A stretch of 64,000 nucleotides of DNA, from assembly GCA_948956705.1 (NCBI GenBank), contig CARCZS010000004.1:1-64000 (forward strand), written 5' to 3'. The position numbers and the translations under genes were made by a program. Each line of letters starts with the position of its first letter. Position 1 is the stretch's first letter. Under the pieces are notes generated by a model. It did no database searches and had not been told where the DNA came from. It saw nothing but the letters and a program-made list of their open reading frames with translations. Positions 44,325 to 54,976 of the stretch are shown in pieces. The stretch comes from an uncultured Phocaeicola sp. (lineage in GTDB: Bacteria > Bacteroidota > Bacteroidia > Bacteroidales > Bacteroidaceae).

Positions 44325-45485
44325 ATGAATAAAAAAATATTGGCATTGTGTATGAGTGGTTTGTTGTTGGGTGCTTGCACTTCAAAGCAACAGAAGAGTG
44401 TAGTTACAGTAGATGAAGATAGTGATAAGATGTTCTTGTTTGTAGGCAGTTATGCTACACCGGAGGAAGAAGGCATCAAAGTTTATCAGTTTAGTGAAGA
44501 TACCGGGAAGGCAACTTATATCAGTGGCTTGGAAGGAATTTCGAATCCTTCTTATCTCACCCCGTCCGCGGATGGTGAAAGACTGTATGCCGTAGGCGAG
44601 GATAATGGAAAGAGTTCTACAGCAAATGCCATCATGTTCAATAAGGAGGATGGTAAACTGACATTGCTTAATTCTCAGCCCACCAATGGCGGAGCACCTT
44701 GTTATATTACGCTGAGCCCTTCCGGAAACTTTGTGCTGACGGCTAATTACATGGGAGGAAGTATCACTGTTTTTCCATTAAATAAGGAAGGCAGGTTGGA
44801 ACCGGACAGTCGTCTGATTTCTTTTGTCGGTGATGGTCCGGATAAAGAAAGACAGTCTCAGCCTCATTTGCACTGTGTGGAATTTACTCCCGATCACAAA
44901 TATCTGTTGGCGGATGATTTGGGTACAGATCAAATTCATGTGTTCCCGGTGAGTGAATCTGTTTCCGATGGTGTTTCTCATTCTCTGTTGAATGAAGGGG
45001 AGTCAACCCAGGTAAAGGTGGAACCCGGTTCAGGTCCCCGCCACATTTGTTTCCATCCCAATCAAAAATTTGCTTATCTTATTAATGAGATATCAGGTAA
45101 AGTAACGGCCTTCTCTTATCATAAGGGCAAATTGGATGCTATTCAGTACATAGCAGCCGATACGGTTGGGGCAAAAGGTAGCGGTGATATTCATATCACT
45201 CCCGATGGTAAGTTTCTGTATGCTTCCAACCGCTTGAAAGCAGATGGTATTGCTATTTTTTCTGTGGACGGTGATAAAGGAACATTGACAAAAATTGGTT
45301 ATGAATTGACAGGTATTCATCCGCGTAACTTTATCATTACGCCTAATGGCCGTTATTTATTGGTAGCTTGCAGGGATAGTAACCTGATTCAGATATTTGA
45401 GATTGATAAGGAAACAGGCTTGTTGACCGATACCGGAGAAAAGATAGAAACTTCCAGACCGGTGTGTCTGAAGTTCTCTTATTGA
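44325..45485 (+). CDS. Lactonase-family beta-propeller lipoprotein (6-phosphogluconolactonase-like)
   Basis: 386 aa from the ATG at 44325 (MNKKILALCMSG); the frame opens at 44283 but that start would precede the signal peptide. Lipobox LGACTS. Seven-bladed propeller of the PF10282 lactonase family: FVGSYATPEEEGIKVYQF, SNPSYLTPSADGERLYAVGE, PRHICFHPNQKFAYLINE and HPRNFIITPNGRYLLVACRD. Cytoplasmic relatives hydrolyse 6-phosphogluconolactone; a lipid-anchored form outside the cytoplasm more likely acts on a free sugar lactone. Lies 93 bases after GH3. Confidence 0.85.
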   Translation: MNKKILALCMSGLLLGACTSKQQKSVVTVDEDSDKMFLFVGSYATPEEEGIKVYQFSEDTGKATYISGLEGISNPSYLTPSADGERLYAVGEDNGKSSTANAIMFNKEDGKLTLLNSQPTNGGAPCYITLSPSGNFVLTANYMGGSITVFPLNKEGRLEPDSRLISFVGDGPDKERQSQPHLHCVEFTPDHKYLLADDLGTDQIHVFPVSESVSDGVSHSLLNEGESTQVKVEPGSGPRHICFHPNQKFAYLINEISGKVTAFSYHKGKLDAIQYIAADTVGAKGSGDIHITPDGKFLYASNRLKADGIAIFSVDGDKGTLTKIGYELTGIHPRNFIITPNGRYLLVACRDSNLIQIFEIDKETGLLTDTGEKIETSRPVCLKFSY

Positions 45486-45525
45486 ACTGTTATCTGAGAA
45501 GACTTATTTCTAATGATGCCGGCTT

Positions 45526-46416
45526 ATGATTAACACAGATTTATTTAAGGAAGTGTCTCCGCTTTCGTCCAAAGATTGTTTTATATTGATAGAAAGGCAG
45601 AAATCGAATTTTAATTTTCCTGTCCATGTTCATCCCGAATACGAGCTTAATTATATTGAGAATGCAAAGGGGGCGCAACGCATTGTAGGCGATTCTATTG
45701 AAGATATTGAAGAAGAGGAGTTGGTGCTTATTGCCAATCCTCGGTTGGAGCATGCCTGGATGGATCACCATAATCGGTCACAACATATACATGAAATAAC
45801 AATTCAGTTTCACCCGGATTTGTTGGAAGAGAGTTTTCTGAACAAGAATCAGATGGTCAGTGTGAGGCAATTGTTTCGGCGTGCCGAGAAAGGCGTTGCC
45901 TTTAGTCGTGAGGCCGTAATAAAGGTACGCCCTATGCTGAAACTACTGACCTGCGAAAATGACAGTTTTTATTCACTTATCAAGTTGTTGATAATCTTTC
46001 ATGAGCTTTCTTTAGATAGGGGGATGCGTGAACTTGCCAGTCGCTTGTTTATGACAGATACCCGGCAGGAAGGAGACAATAACCATAAACTGAATAAGAT
46101 AATAGATTATATAAACAGGCATTATGCCGAGACTATTCGTTTGCCGGATGTGGCAGAGATGGTTAATATGAGTGAAGCGTCTTTTTGTCGTTTTATTAAG
46201 CAACATACTTCCCGAAGTTTTATTGATTTCCTTACTGATATACGATTGGGGGCCGCCTCGCGAGCATTGGTCGACTCAGCGGATTCCATAGCCGAGATTG
46301 GTTATAAGTGTGGTTTCAATAACCTTTCTAATTTTAATCGTATCTTTAAAAAGAAGAAGGGTACTACGCCCAGCGAATTTCGAAGCAATTACCGTAAGAG
46401 TAAAACCATTGTTTAG
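45526..46416 (+). CDS. AraC-family transcriptional regulator
   Basis: 296 aa. N-terminal cupin sensor domain (about 20-150, NFPVHVHPEYELNYIENAKG) and a C-terminal double HTH (LPDVAEMVNMSEASFCRFIK, then IAEIGYKCGFNNLSNFNRIF and KKKKGTTPSEFR). It lies inside the sugar cluster, 40 bases after the lactonase gene, and probably controls it in response to a sugar. Confidence 0.92.
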   Translation: MINTDLFKEVSPLSSKDCFILIERQKSNFNFPVHVHPEYELNYIENAKGAQRIVGDSIEDIEEEELVLIANPRLEHAWMDHHNRSQHIHEITIQFHPDLLEESFLNKNQMVSVRQLFRRAEKGVAFSREAVIKVRPMLKLLTCENDSFYSLIKLLIIFHELSLDRGMRELASRLFMTDTRQEGDNNHKLNKIIDYINRHYAETIRLPDVAEMVNMSEASFCRFIKQHTSRSFIDFLTDIRLGAASRALVDSADSIAEIGYKCGFNNLSNFNRIFKKKKGTTPSEFRSNYRKSKTIV

Positions 46417-46593
46417 TTTTTCCTTGGATAGCTATGGACTGTTCTTCTGCTTTCTGTCTTTGTCACCGGATTGATAAGATTTCATCATTTAATGCTTGGA
46501 TTCTATTAGGTTTGTACTTTATTAATTGAGAAATTTGCAGCGGCACTAAATAAGTGCATAGAATAATTATTAATACATGATAAATATAGGTAT

Positions 46594-47772
46594 ATGAATG
46601 CAGATTTTGAACAGAAAATAGCTTTGTTACAGCAACAGCATGAAGTATTGTTGCAGCGGTTGAACTTTCCGGTGGAAGAAACGAATGGCATTGTCCGTCG
46701 TTATACATATCCGATAGTTACGCGGGAACATATACCGTTGGAGTGGCGCTATGATTTTAATCCTGATACCAATCCATACTGTATGGAGCGTATCAGTTTT
46801 AACGCAACCATGAATAGTGGGGCCATTAAATGGAATGGTAAATATGTGTTGGTTGTCCGTGTGGAAGGTGCAGACCGGAAATCTTTTTTTGCTGTAGCAG
46901 AGAGTCCGAATGGCATTGATAATTTTCGCTTCTGGAAGCGTCCTATCACATTGCCTGATATTAATCCTGCAGAAACAAACGTATATGATATGCGTCTTAC
47001 TGCCCACGAAGACGGTTGGATATATGGAATATTTTGCAGTGAACGCCATGATGACAGTGCGCCGGCCGGTGATCTCTCGTCGGCGGTAGCAAAAGCGGGT
47101 ATTGTCCGTACCAGGAATTTGGTGGACTGGGAACGTCTGCCGGATTTGAAGTCTGGCAGTCAGCAACGGAACGTAGTGCTTCATCCTGAGTTTGTTAATG
47201 GGAAATATGCACTCTACACTCGTCCGCAAGACGATTTTATTAATGCGGGCAACGGAGGAGGCATCGGCTGGGCACTTATAGATGATATGACTCAGGCGGA
47301 GGTGAAAGAAGAAATCATTATAAATCATCGTCATTATCATACAATAAAAGAGGTGAAGAATGGTGAGGGACCACATCCTGTCAAAACACCTGCCGGATGG
47401 TTGCATTTGGCACATGGGGTGCGTGCCTGTGCTGCCGGATTACGCTATGTGCTTTACCTTTATATGACGGCATTGGACGAACCTTGGAAGTTAATAGCAG
47501 AACCGGCAGGCTATTTCTTGGCTCCATTGGGCAGCGAAAGAGTGGGAGATGTATCCAATGTGTTATTCTCTAATGGTTGGATTGCGGATGAGGATGGTAC
47601 CGTATATATCTATTATGCATCCAGTGATACTCGTATGCATGTGGCTACTTCTACTATCGATAAACTGGTAGATTACTGTATGCACACACCGGCAGACGGA
47701 TTGCGTTCGGCAACATCCGTAGCTGCGATTAATGATTTGATTGATAAAAACGAAACATATTTGAATAAATGA
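46594..47772 (+). CDS. GH130 4-O-beta-D-mannosyl-D-glucose phosphorylase
   Basis: 392 aa, cytoplasmic (no signal peptide). It strongly resembles the GH130 mannosylglucose phosphorylase described from Bacteroides fragilis: [80 protein letters not shown] and [15 protein letters not shown]. The enzyme converts mannosyl-beta-1,4-glucose plus phosphate to mannose-1-phosphate and glucose. In known beta-mannan pathways a cellobiose 2-epimerase makes the substrate; none is in this window. Its stop overlaps the next start by 4 bases (ATGA), so the two are translationally coupled. Confidence 0.9.
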   Translation: MNADFEQKIALLQQQHEVLLQRLNFPVEETNGIVRRYTYPIVTREHIPLEWRYDFNPDTNPYCMERISFNATMNSGAIKWNGKYVLVVRVEGADRKSFFAVAESPNGIDNFRFWKRPITLPDINPAETNVYDMRLTAHEDGWIYGIFCSERHDDSAPAGDLSSAVAKAGIVRTRNLVDWERLPDLKSGSQQRNVVLHPEFVNGKYALYTRPQDDFINAGNGGGIGWALIDDMTQAEVKEEIIINHRHYHTIKEVKNGEGPHPVKTPAGWLHLAHGVRACAAGLRYVLYLYMTALDEPWKLIAEPAGYFLAPLGSERVGDVSNVLFSNGWIADEDGTVYIYYASSDTRMHVATSTIDKLVDYCMHTPADGLRSATSVAAINDLIDKNETYLNK

Positions 47773-48659
47773 AAAAGCTTTTAGGATTAATACTCTTGAT
47801 GCTGCTTCCTTGCTCTGCTCTTTCTATGTGGGGACAGACCGGACAACAAATGAAACTAATTTCTTATAATATTTGGAATGGTTTTGAAGGAGACTCGTTG
47901 AGGCGTGCACGTTTTATCGAATGGACTCAAAAACAGGCTGCTGACATATTTGTGTTGACAGAACTGGTTGGGTTTAAGGAAAAGGATTTGAAAACATTGG
48001 GGCAGGTATGCGGGTATCCGTATGCTGCCATGGTGAAAGAAGAGGGATATCCTGTCGGAGTACTTTCCAAGCAACCGATAGAAGTGATTAAGAAACAAGT
48101 AGAAGGCTTTTGGCATGGGATGATGCATGTTAAAACTGCCGGTGTTGATGTCATTGCTACTCATCTCAGTCCTTTTGAGTGGAAATACCGCTTGAATGAG
48201 GCGCAACAAATCGTGGATTATATCCATAGAAATCATTTGAAGGATTATTATGTAGCGGGTGATTTGAATGCTCATTCTCCGTTGGATGCCGATGAGATAG
48301 CCGGCCATGATACATTGCTGGTAAATATGCAATGCTGGGATATGTCACAAAAGAAATATCGTAATTTGAGGGAAGGGCGATATGACTTCTCTGTCATTTC
48401 GACTTTCCTTGCAGCGGGCATGGAAGATGCGATAGGACGGATGGTGCATCCGGCAAGTGCACGTATGAGTTTTCCGGCTGCTTTTCTTTATGATTGGCAG
48501 TGGGACGACAAGCGTTTGCCGCAACGCCGTGAACGGTTGGATTATATATTGCTTTCTCCCTCATTGATGGAGAAATGTAAAAGTGCTGCCGTGCATAATG
48601 GAATAGAGAATGAAGGGATTTCAGATCATTATCCGGTCAGTGTGATTCTAGAGAAATGA
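47769..48659 (+). CDS. Endonuclease/exonuclease/phosphatase (EEP) family secreted protein
   Basis: 296 aa with a signal peptide (about 1-22). EEP-fold motifs: [62 protein letters not shown] and [12 protein letters not shown], with the catalytic Asp/Asn/His set intact. The substrate may be a phosphodiester rather than nucleic acid, given its sugar-gene neighbours. Overlaps the GH130 stop by 4 bases. Confidence 0.88.
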   Translation: MKKLLGLILLMLLPCSALSMWGQTGQQMKLISYNIWNGFEGDSLRRARFIEWTQKQAADIFVLTELVGFKEKDLKTLGQVCGYPYAAMVKEEGYPVGVLSKQPIEVIKKQVEGFWHGMMHVKTAGVDVIATHLSPFEWKYRLNEAQQIVDYIHRNHLKDYYVAGDLNAHSPLDADEIAGHDTLLVNMQCWDMSQKKYRNLREGRYDFSVISTFLAAGMEDAIGRMVHPASARMSFPAAFLYDWQWDDKRLPQRRERLDYILLSPSLMEKCKSAAVHNGIENEGISDHYPVSVILEK

Positions 48660-48687
48660 AAAAAACGGTGGAAAGGAGAATGAAGAT

Positions 48688-50253
48688 ATGAATATGAGAT
48701 ATCTAAGATATTGTTTATTGTTTGTGTTTGGTTTGGCAAGTGTATGCAGTTGTACTGATAGTGAGAAAGTAGTTTATTATCGGGGCATTGCCGTGGATGA
48801 TGCGGATGGCAGCGAGGGACTGTATAATCCCGAACGTGGGTTTCGCTTGGAAACAGCTGTCGATCTTGCTACTCAAAAAGAGAGCCCTACCTTGCAACTG
48901 GATACTTTGTCGTTGAAGTATGCTTCAGATAGTGTATCACTTTCGCAAAGTTATTTTTATTTGACCTATCTGACCGATAAAAAGCTATCGGATACAGAGT
49001 TTCAAACGATGCAGGCATATTTTGACAGGCTGCAACAATTGGGGAAGAAAGCTGTCTTGCGTTTTGCTTATGAAAAAGATTTTGTGCGTCAGGAACCGGT
49101 GGGGCCTACATTGGAAGAAGCATTGGCGCATCTTGAACAGTTGAAACCATTTCTGCATAAGAATAAAGATTTGATTCTGGTCGTTCAGGCGGGTGTTATC
49201 GGTGCATGGGGAGAATGGCACAGTTCTATTCATGGTCTGGAGCATTCCGACACGGCAAAGGTTGCCATATTGGAAAAGTTGTTGGAAGTGGTACCTGCAG
49301 AGAAGAACATACAGGTGAGACTTCCCGAATTTAAGAATCTTCTGAAAGGTAAACCGGAATTGTATAAACGTATTTCTTTTCATGATGACTTTATCGTTAT
49401 CAAGCCTGATCGTTGGGATGGAGATATGCATGAAGGCACGTCCAATTTTGAACAGATTGTAAGAGAATCGCCTTATTTGGTTGTAGACGGTGAATTGCCA
49501 TGGGGCTTTTGGAGTGCCGGATGTGACCCTGACAGCCCATCTGCCGGATGGATTATTGATGGTATGGGAGCTGCGCGCCGATTCTTCCTTCAGCATTATA
49601 CTTCTTTGAGTGTTATTCATAATTATAAGGAACAGCATTCCAACCGGATGTTTGATGAGGCAAATGCTCCTGAATATTCGATGGTTGTGTGGAAGAAAAG
49701 TATGATAAATGCGGACTCTTTGAGAAAATATCACATGCCGGTATCAGACCATTATTTTCAAAAAAAGGATGGAACATTGGTTTTACGTAGTATTTTTGAC
49801 TATATTCGTGACCACTTGGGATATCGTATCGAATTGCAGAAACTGGAAATGCCGCAAACCATAAGGAATGGAGAAGCATTGACTTTAAATTTGGAATTTA
49901 TTAATCGTGGATTTGCCGGTTTCAGCAGTGAACGTCCTGCTTGTTTTGTATTGATTGACGAAAAGGAAGAGATAACGGAATTGCCGGCATCATTCAGCTC
50001 TTCCGACTGCCAGCCATATCAGCCTGGAGATACAGCTTATACTCCTTTGGCTCACTCAATCTTATTTGCAGGAAAGGTACCTGTTTCTCCGGGAATTTAT
50101 CGCTTGGGGTTATGGTTACCTGATGTGTCGGAGCGATTGAAGTATAATCCTCGTTATGCTATTCGATGTGCCAATGGTGATGTAGACTGGTGGATTTCAA
50201 AGGATGGGAGATATGGGGTGAATGTATTGGCAACGATACAGATAAAGCCGTAA
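48688..50253 (+). CDS. DUF4874/DUF4832 lipoprotein, possible glycan enzyme
   Basis: 521 aa (a second ATG at 48694 is possible). Lipobox VCSCTD. N-terminal DUF4874-type domain beginning at GLYNPERGFRLET, with strand-and-acidic-residue motifs such as KKAVLRFAYEKDF and LVVQAGVIGAWGEWHSS, and a DUF4832-type part with LVVDGELPWGFWSAG and EYSMVVWKK. The C-terminal 130 residues form a beta-sandwich (LNLEFINRGFAGFSSERPA). The pattern is that of a TIM-barrel hydrolase, and the GEWH and DGELPW motifs are candidate catalytic sites. Activity unknown. It sits in an operon with GH130, EEP and GH31 genes. Confidence 0.8.
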   Translation: MNMRYLRYCLLFVFGLASVCSCTDSEKVVYYRGIAVDDADGSEGLYNPERGFRLETAVDLATQKESPTLQLDTLSLKYASDSVSLSQSYFYLTYLTDKKLSDTEFQTMQAYFDRLQQLGKKAVLRFAYEKDFVRQEPVGPTLEEALAHLEQLKPFLHKNKDLILVVQAGVIGAWGEWHSSIHGLEHSDTAKVAILEKLLEVVPAEKNIQVRLPEFKNLLKGKPELYKRISFHDDFIVIKPDRWDGDMHEGTSNFEQIVRESPYLVVDGELPWGFWSAGCDPDSPSAGWIIDGMGAARRFFLQHYTSLSVIHNYKEQHSNRMFDEANAPEYSMVVWKKSMINADSLRKYHMPVSDHYFQKKDGTLVLRSIFDYIRDHLGYRIELQKLEMPQTIRNGEALTLNLEFINRGFAGFSSERPACFVLIDEKEEITELPASFSSSDCQPYQPGDTAYTPLAHSILFAGKVPVSPGIYRLGLWLPDVSERLKYNPRYAIRCANGDVDWWISKDGRYGVNVLATIQIKP

Positions 50254-50263
50254 ATATACTATT

Positions 50264-52498
50264 ATGAAGCATTTTTATAAGTTATTATTCTTATTCGTTT
50301 TTTTCTTTTCCGGCCGGACGCTTTGGGCTAATCCGGTTATTATCGGCAATAGCCGTTTTACATTCATTACCGACCAATTGGTGCGTATGGAATATGCGCA
50401 GAATGGCCATTTCTTAGATGATCCCACTTTGTTTGCCATTGACCGTTCGACGGAGTGTAAAGACGTGAAAGTAGAGGAGAAATCAAAAGGCCATTATGTA
50501 TTGTCTACTCCGGTGATGCGGATTGAATACTATGCGGACGGATTTCCGTTTGGACAAACCAATTTGCATGTTTATTTTAAGAATGGTGAAGAAGCTAAAG
50601 AGAAACATTGGTATATAGCCAGCAGACAAAGTGGAAATCTGCTGGGAGCCCTTACGACCTTGGATGAAGTGGATGGTCCGGTAGATCGTCAGGAAGGTTT
50701 GTTAAGTCGTGACGGTTGGTATCTGATAAATGATACAGGCAAAGAGGTGTTGCGTGACGGTTGGGTGAGTGCACGCGATGAAGAACATGTACAGGATTTA
50801 TATTTGTTCGTTTATGGAAACGATTATAAATCGGCTTTACGTTCTCTTCGTGCTGTCAGTGGCCCGGCACCTATGCCGCGTAAATATGTGCACGGTTCGT
50901 GGTATTGCCGTTGGTGGAATTATACGGATGACGATTATCGTCAGTTGGTGCGTGAATATAAAGAACATGATTTCCCATTGGATATAATGGTTTTTGATAT
51001 GGGATGGCATACTCAGAATGCTACCGTCGGCACAGGGCATGCAGGAACCAGAGGATGGACAGGGTATAGTTGGAATCGGGAACTGATAAAAGAACCAGCC
51101 AAACTGATACAGGATTTGAAAGACGACCATGTATATGTGGTGCTGAACGAGCATCCGCACGATGGATTACGTCCGCACGATGATGCCTATCCTATGTTTA
51201 TCCGTGATTTGGGAACTGATACTCTGACAAACGGAGTTCCTCTGTTTGATGCCGGGAATCCGGAATATATGAAAGCATTTATGAAGCATGCTCACCAAGA
51301 GAGCGATACAATGGGTGTTGCTTTTTGGTGGTTGGACTGGCAGCAGGATTATCTTTATCCATACGTCAGAGGTACATCGATGAGACATTTGCCATGGTTG
51401 AATAAAATCTATTATGATTATTCTGCCCGTAATAATCTTCGTGGCGCCGGCTTTAGCCGTTGGGCAGGTTGGGGAGACCATCGGCATCCTATCCAATTCT
51501 CAGGTGATGCTGTGGCCAATTGGGATTTGCTTCGTTTTGAAATTGATTTGACTACAACAAGCGGCAATGCCGGTTGCTTTTTCTGGGCTCATGACCTGGG
51601 CGGATTTTATGGAGGAGACAATGCGGAGCTTTATACTCGTTGGACACAATTCGGTTTATTGAATTCATCTCTCCGTATCCATTCGGTATATGATGAGAAG
51701 CTTGATCGTCGCCCTTGGTTGTGGGGGGCTAAGGAAGAGGAAGCCATGAAACGCATCTATCATCTTCGTTCGCAGTTGATGCCGTATATTTATTCTTCTG
51801 TCCATCAGTGTTATGAAGATATGATTCCACTCAATAGAGGATTATATCTGGAATACCCGTCGGATGAGAAAGCATATCAATGTCCGGGTGAATTCCTATT
51901 CGGCGATTTATTGCTGGGAGCACCGGTAACAATGCCGGGAGAAGGAGAACAGAAGCTGGTCTCGCAAGAGGTGTGGCTGCCGGGGGAGGAAAACTGGTAT
52001 CATTTCTTCACAGGGAAAGCATATCAAGGGGGCCGAACGGTGACGGTAGAAAGTCCGTTGGACGAATTCCCTTTATTTGTGAAGGGGGGCTACCCATTGC
52101 CTATGCAGCCTTATACAGAACGTATGTGTTCGACTCCTCTTACCGAGTTGATTGTCCGTTGTTATCCGGGCAACGACGGCTGTAATCACTCTTATACCTT
52201 GTATGAAGATGATGGAATTACGACAGCCTATCAGCAAGGGGAATCAGCCTCTACATTAATGAACTATCGTAAAGAAGGAGAACAGACTTTTGTTACTATT
52301 CATCCGGCAAAGGGCTCATACGAAGGCCAGCCTCAAAAAAGAGCTTATCGTATTGAATTGCCGGGAATTCCAGCAGGAACAAAAGTAAAAGTGAACGGCA
52401 AATCGGTAAAAGCCACTTTTGATAAAACGATAGGTGGTATAGTGGTTTCTGTCAAGCCGGGTGACATACGGAAGAAGGTGGAAGTGCAGATTGGCTGA
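50264..52498 (+). CDS. Glycoside hydrolase family 31 enzyme
   Basis: 744 aa with a signal peptide (about 1-22). GH31 barrel with YCRWWNYTDDDYRQLVREYK, IMVFDMGWHTQN, the nucleophile region FWWLDWQQD, the acid/base region HPIQFSGDAVANWDLL and FFWAHDLGGFYGG, followed by C-terminal beta domains. Members cleave alpha-glucosides, alpha-xylosides or, in one branch, alpha-GalNAc; the exact one cannot be told. It follows the DUF4832 gene by 10 bases and precedes the symporter by 44. Confidence 0.9.
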   Translation: MKHFYKLLFLFVFFFSGRTLWANPVIIGNSRFTFITDQLVRMEYAQNGHFLDDPTLFAIDRSTECKDVKVEEKSKGHYVLSTPVMRIEYYADGFPFGQTNLHVYFKNGEEAKEKHWYIASRQSGNLLGALTTLDEVDGPVDRQEGLLSRDGWYLINDTGKEVLRDGWVSARDEEHVQDLYLFVYGNDYKSALRSLRAVSGPAPMPRKYVHGSWYCRWWNYTDDDYRQLVREYKEHDFPLDIMVFDMGWHTQNATVGTGHAGTRGWTGYSWNRELIKEPAKLIQDLKDDHVYVVLNEHPHDGLRPHDDAYPMFIRDLGTDTLTNGVPLFDAGNPEYMKAFMKHAHQESDTMGVAFWWLDWQQDYLYPYVRGTSMRHLPWLNKIYYDYSARNNLRGAGFSRWAGWGDHRHPIQFSGDAVANWDLLRFEIDLTTTSGNAGCFFWAHDLGGFYGGDNAELYTRWTQFGLLNSSLRIHSVYDEKLDRRPWLWGAKEEEAMKRIYHLRSQLMPYIYSSVHQCYEDMIPLNRGLYLEYPSDEKAYQCPGEFLFGDLLLGAPVTMPGEGEQKLVSQEVWLPGEENWYHFFTGKAYQGGRTVTVESPLDEFPLFVKGGYPLPMQPYTERMCSTPLTELIVRCYPGNDGCNHSYTLYEDDGITTAYQQGESASTLMNYRKEGEQTFVTIHPAKGSYEGQPQKRAYRIELPGIPAGTKVKVNGKSVKATFDKTIGGIVVSVKPGDIRKKVEVQIG

Positions 52499-52542
52499 CC
52501 ATTGAATTGCTTAAACAAGAAAAATCTTAAAGTAAATAATAT

Positions 52543-54438
52543 ATGAAATTACATGTTGTTGACATCCTGATTATTTGCGCTTATCTGATTATCATAGTCC
52601 TTATCGGGCTATTCCTGAAGAAGAAAGCGGCAAAGAATATGGATTCGTATTTCTTGGGAGGCAAGTCCCTTCCGTTTTATATGCTCGGACTTTCCAATGC
52701 TTCGGGTATGTTCGATATTACCGGAACCATGCTGATGGTCTATTGGGCCTTTGCTTATGGCTTCAAGAGTTTATGGATTCCTTGGTTATGGCCGGTGTTC
52801 AACCAGATATTCCTGATGGTGTATCTTTCTGTATGGTTGCGCCGAAGTAATGTGCTGACAGGTGCCGAATGGATTAAAACCCGTTTCGGACATGGAAAAG
52901 GAGCTACTTTGTCGCATACTATTGTGATTGTTTTCGCTTTGCTGAGCGTGTTGGGTTTCCTGAGTTACGGTTTTATCGGTATCGGTAAGTTTATGGAGAT
53001 ATTCTTCCCATGGGAGGTGGTCTCACAATATGTACCTTTTGATATTCCGTTGCAGTATGTTCCTCATTTCTATGGTATTTTCTTTACGGCAATTGCTACT
53101 TTTTATGTGATGTTGGGTGGCATGCTCAGTATTGTGTGGACAGATGTTGTTCAGTTTATGATTATGACAGTGGCAGGTGTCATCATTGCTATTATCGGCA
53201 TGAATATGGTGGCTCCCGAAATGATTCAAGAATTTGTTCCCAGAGGATGGGATTCACCGTTTTTCGGTTGGGCGCTTGATATTGACTGGAGCGAACGGAT
53301 GAATTTGCTGACAGAACGAATGGCTAATGAACCTTATAGCCTGATGGGTATCTTTGTGATGATGGCATTGCTGAAAGGAATCTTTATGAGTATGGCAGGC
53401 CCTGCACCTAACTATGATATGCAGAAGATACTTTCATGTAAGTCACCGAAAGAGGCAGCTATGATGAGTGGTTCCGTACCGGTTATTTTGCTGATACCAC
53501 GTTATTTGATGATTATGGGATTTGCTTTGTTGGCAATTTATTTCTTTAAAGTAGACGGTGGCTTGGCGCAGATGACAGCGACGAATACGGATTTTGAAAC
53601 CATTTTGCCTCATTTGATAACGAAGTATGTACCGGTAGGGCTGGCCGGATTGTTATTGGCGGGTCTGCTGTCAGCGTTCATGTCTACTTTCGCATCTACA
53701 GTCAATGCGGCTCCGGCTTATGTGGTGAATGATATTTATCTGAAGTATATCAATCCCAAAGCTCCTGTCAAGACACAGATTCGTGCCAGTTACTTAATCT
53801 CTGTTCTGGTTGTTATTATCAGTACGGTTATGGGTTTCTTCCTGAAAGATATCAATGAGATATTCCAGTGGATTGTAGGAGCTCTGTTTGGCGGTTATAT
53901 TGCTGCCAATGTATTGAAATGGCATTGGTGGCGTTTTAATGGGGAAGGTTATTTCTGGGGCATGACGGCAGGTGTGGTTGCCGCTATTATCATGAAATTC
54001 ACTGTTCCTGACGGATTGGTTCTATATTTCTTCCCTGTCTTGTTCGGCATTTCGCTGATAGGATGTATTGCCGGTACTTATTCCGCTCCTCCGACAGATG
54101 AAGATACATTGATTAATTTCTATATTCGTGTACGCCCGTGGGGATGGTGGAAACCGGTTAGCGATAAGGCGATAGCACGTTATCCGCAAGTGACGCGTAA
54201 TAAGAACTTTAAGCGTGACGCATTTAATGTGACTGTTGGTATTGTGTGGCAATGTTGTCTGACTATTGTTCCGATGTATCTGGTGGTGCGCGGAAATCTG
54301 GGTTTTATCGTATCCGTCCTGATATTAATTGCGACAACCGTTATACTGAAATATACGTGGTATAAGCCGTTGTGTCGTGAGGAAGAAGAATATAATAGGT
54401 TGATGAAAGAGATAGGATTCGACAAAGAAGGTAATTGA
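52543..54438 (+). CDS. Sodium:solute symporter (SSS family), probable sugar importer
   Basis: 631 aa with about 14 membrane helices. SSS features: LIGLFLKKKAAKNMDSYFLG, SNASGMFDITGTMLMVYWAF, an ITATFYVMLGG-type helix and LLLAGLLSAFMSTFASTVNA. The C-terminal extension (about 510-631) adds helices and a charged tail. In Bacteroides such symporters move disaccharides or monosaccharides from periplasm to cytoplasm, which fits supply of the cytoplasmic GH130 phosphorylase. Last gene of the operon, before a terminator. Confidence 0.92.
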   Translation: MKLHVVDILIICAYLIIIVLIGLFLKKKAAKNMDSYFLGGKSLPFYMLGLSNASGMFDITGTMLMVYWAFAYGFKSLWIPWLWPVFNQIFLMVYLSVWLRRSNVLTGAEWIKTRFGHGKGATLSHTIVIVFALLSVLGFLSYGFIGIGKFMEIFFPWEVVSQYVPFDIPLQYVPHFYGIFFTAIATFYVMLGGMLSIVWTDVVQFMIMTVAGVIIAIIGMNMVAPEMIQEFVPRGWDSPFFGWALDIDWSERMNLLTERMANEPYSLMGIFVMMALLKGIFMSMAGPAPNYDMQKILSCKSPKEAAMMSGSVPVILLIPRYLMIMGFALLAIYFFKVDGGLAQMTATNTDFETILPHLITKYVPVGLAGLLLAGLLSAFMSTFASTVNAAPAYVVNDIYLKYINPKAPVKTQIRASYLISVLVVIISTVMGFFLKDINEIFQWIVGALFGGYIAANVLKWHWWRFNGEGYFWGMTAGVVAAIIMKFTVPDGLVLYFFPVLFGISLIGCIAGTYSAPPTDEDTLINFYIRVRPWGWWKPVSDKAIARYPQVTRNKNFKRDAFNVTVGIVWQCCLTIVPMYLVVRGNLGFIVSVLILIATTVILKYTWYKPLCREEEEYNRLMKEIGFDKEGN

Positions 54439-54453
54439 TATCATTTATATAGA

Positions 54454-54486
54454 AATAGGGGCGAACATTCCGCCCCTATTTTTTTA
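54454..54486. terminator. Bidirectional terminator
   Basis: Perfect inverted repeat aataggggcg / cgcccctatt followed by a T run, between the convergent symporter and deaminase genes. Confidence 0.9.
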
Positions 54487-54951
54487 ATATTCTATCTTGT
54501 CTGTTTTAGAACTCCATGCTTCGAATGCTTTAATAGCTTCTTCGCGTAACATCACTTCAGAGGGAAGCTTTCTGTCTTCCGGTTTCAGTTCCAGTTCATC
54601 ATAGATAAATGAATCGTCGAAACCTATATTCTTTGCATCCGTCTTATTATTAGCGTAATACATCTTATCCAATCGTGCCCAATAGATAGCACCCAAACAC
54701 ATGGGACAGGGTTCGCAGGAAGTATAGATTTCATATCCGCTTAAGTCGAACGTTCCCAATTTAGCAGTGGCGGCGCGTATGGCACTTACTTCAGCATGGG
54801 CGGTGGGGTCACACGAAGCGGTTACCCGGTTGACCCCCGTCGCTATTATTTCTCCGCCTTTAGCGATAACGGCTCCGAAAGGTCCTCCTCCGTTTGCTAC
54901 ATTCTCAATGGAAAGCTCGATGGCTTTCCGCATAAGTTCTTTTTTAGTCAT
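54484..54951 (-). CDS. Nucleoside deaminase (guanine deaminase-like)
   Basis: 155 aa cytoplasmic enzyme of the cytidine/deoxycytidylate deaminase fold. Zinc site: HAEVSAIRAA with the catalytic Glu, and CEPCPMCLGAIYWA. The order and the C-terminal DDSFIYDELELKP resemble guanine deaminase of the GuaD type rather than TadA. It would convert guanine to xanthine. Followed on the same strand as the isomerase upstream, 25 bases apart. Confidence 0.85.
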   Translation of the reverse strand: MTKKELMRKAIELSIENVANGGGPFGAVIAKGGEIIATGVNRVTASCDPTAHAEVSAIRAATAKLGTFDLSGYEIYTSCEPCPMCLGAIYWARLDKMYYANNKTDAKNIGFDDSFIYDELELKPEDRKLPSEVMLREEAIKAFEAWSSKTDKIEY

Positions 54952-54976
54952 AGTTGCTTATATCAGCAAGATTGGA

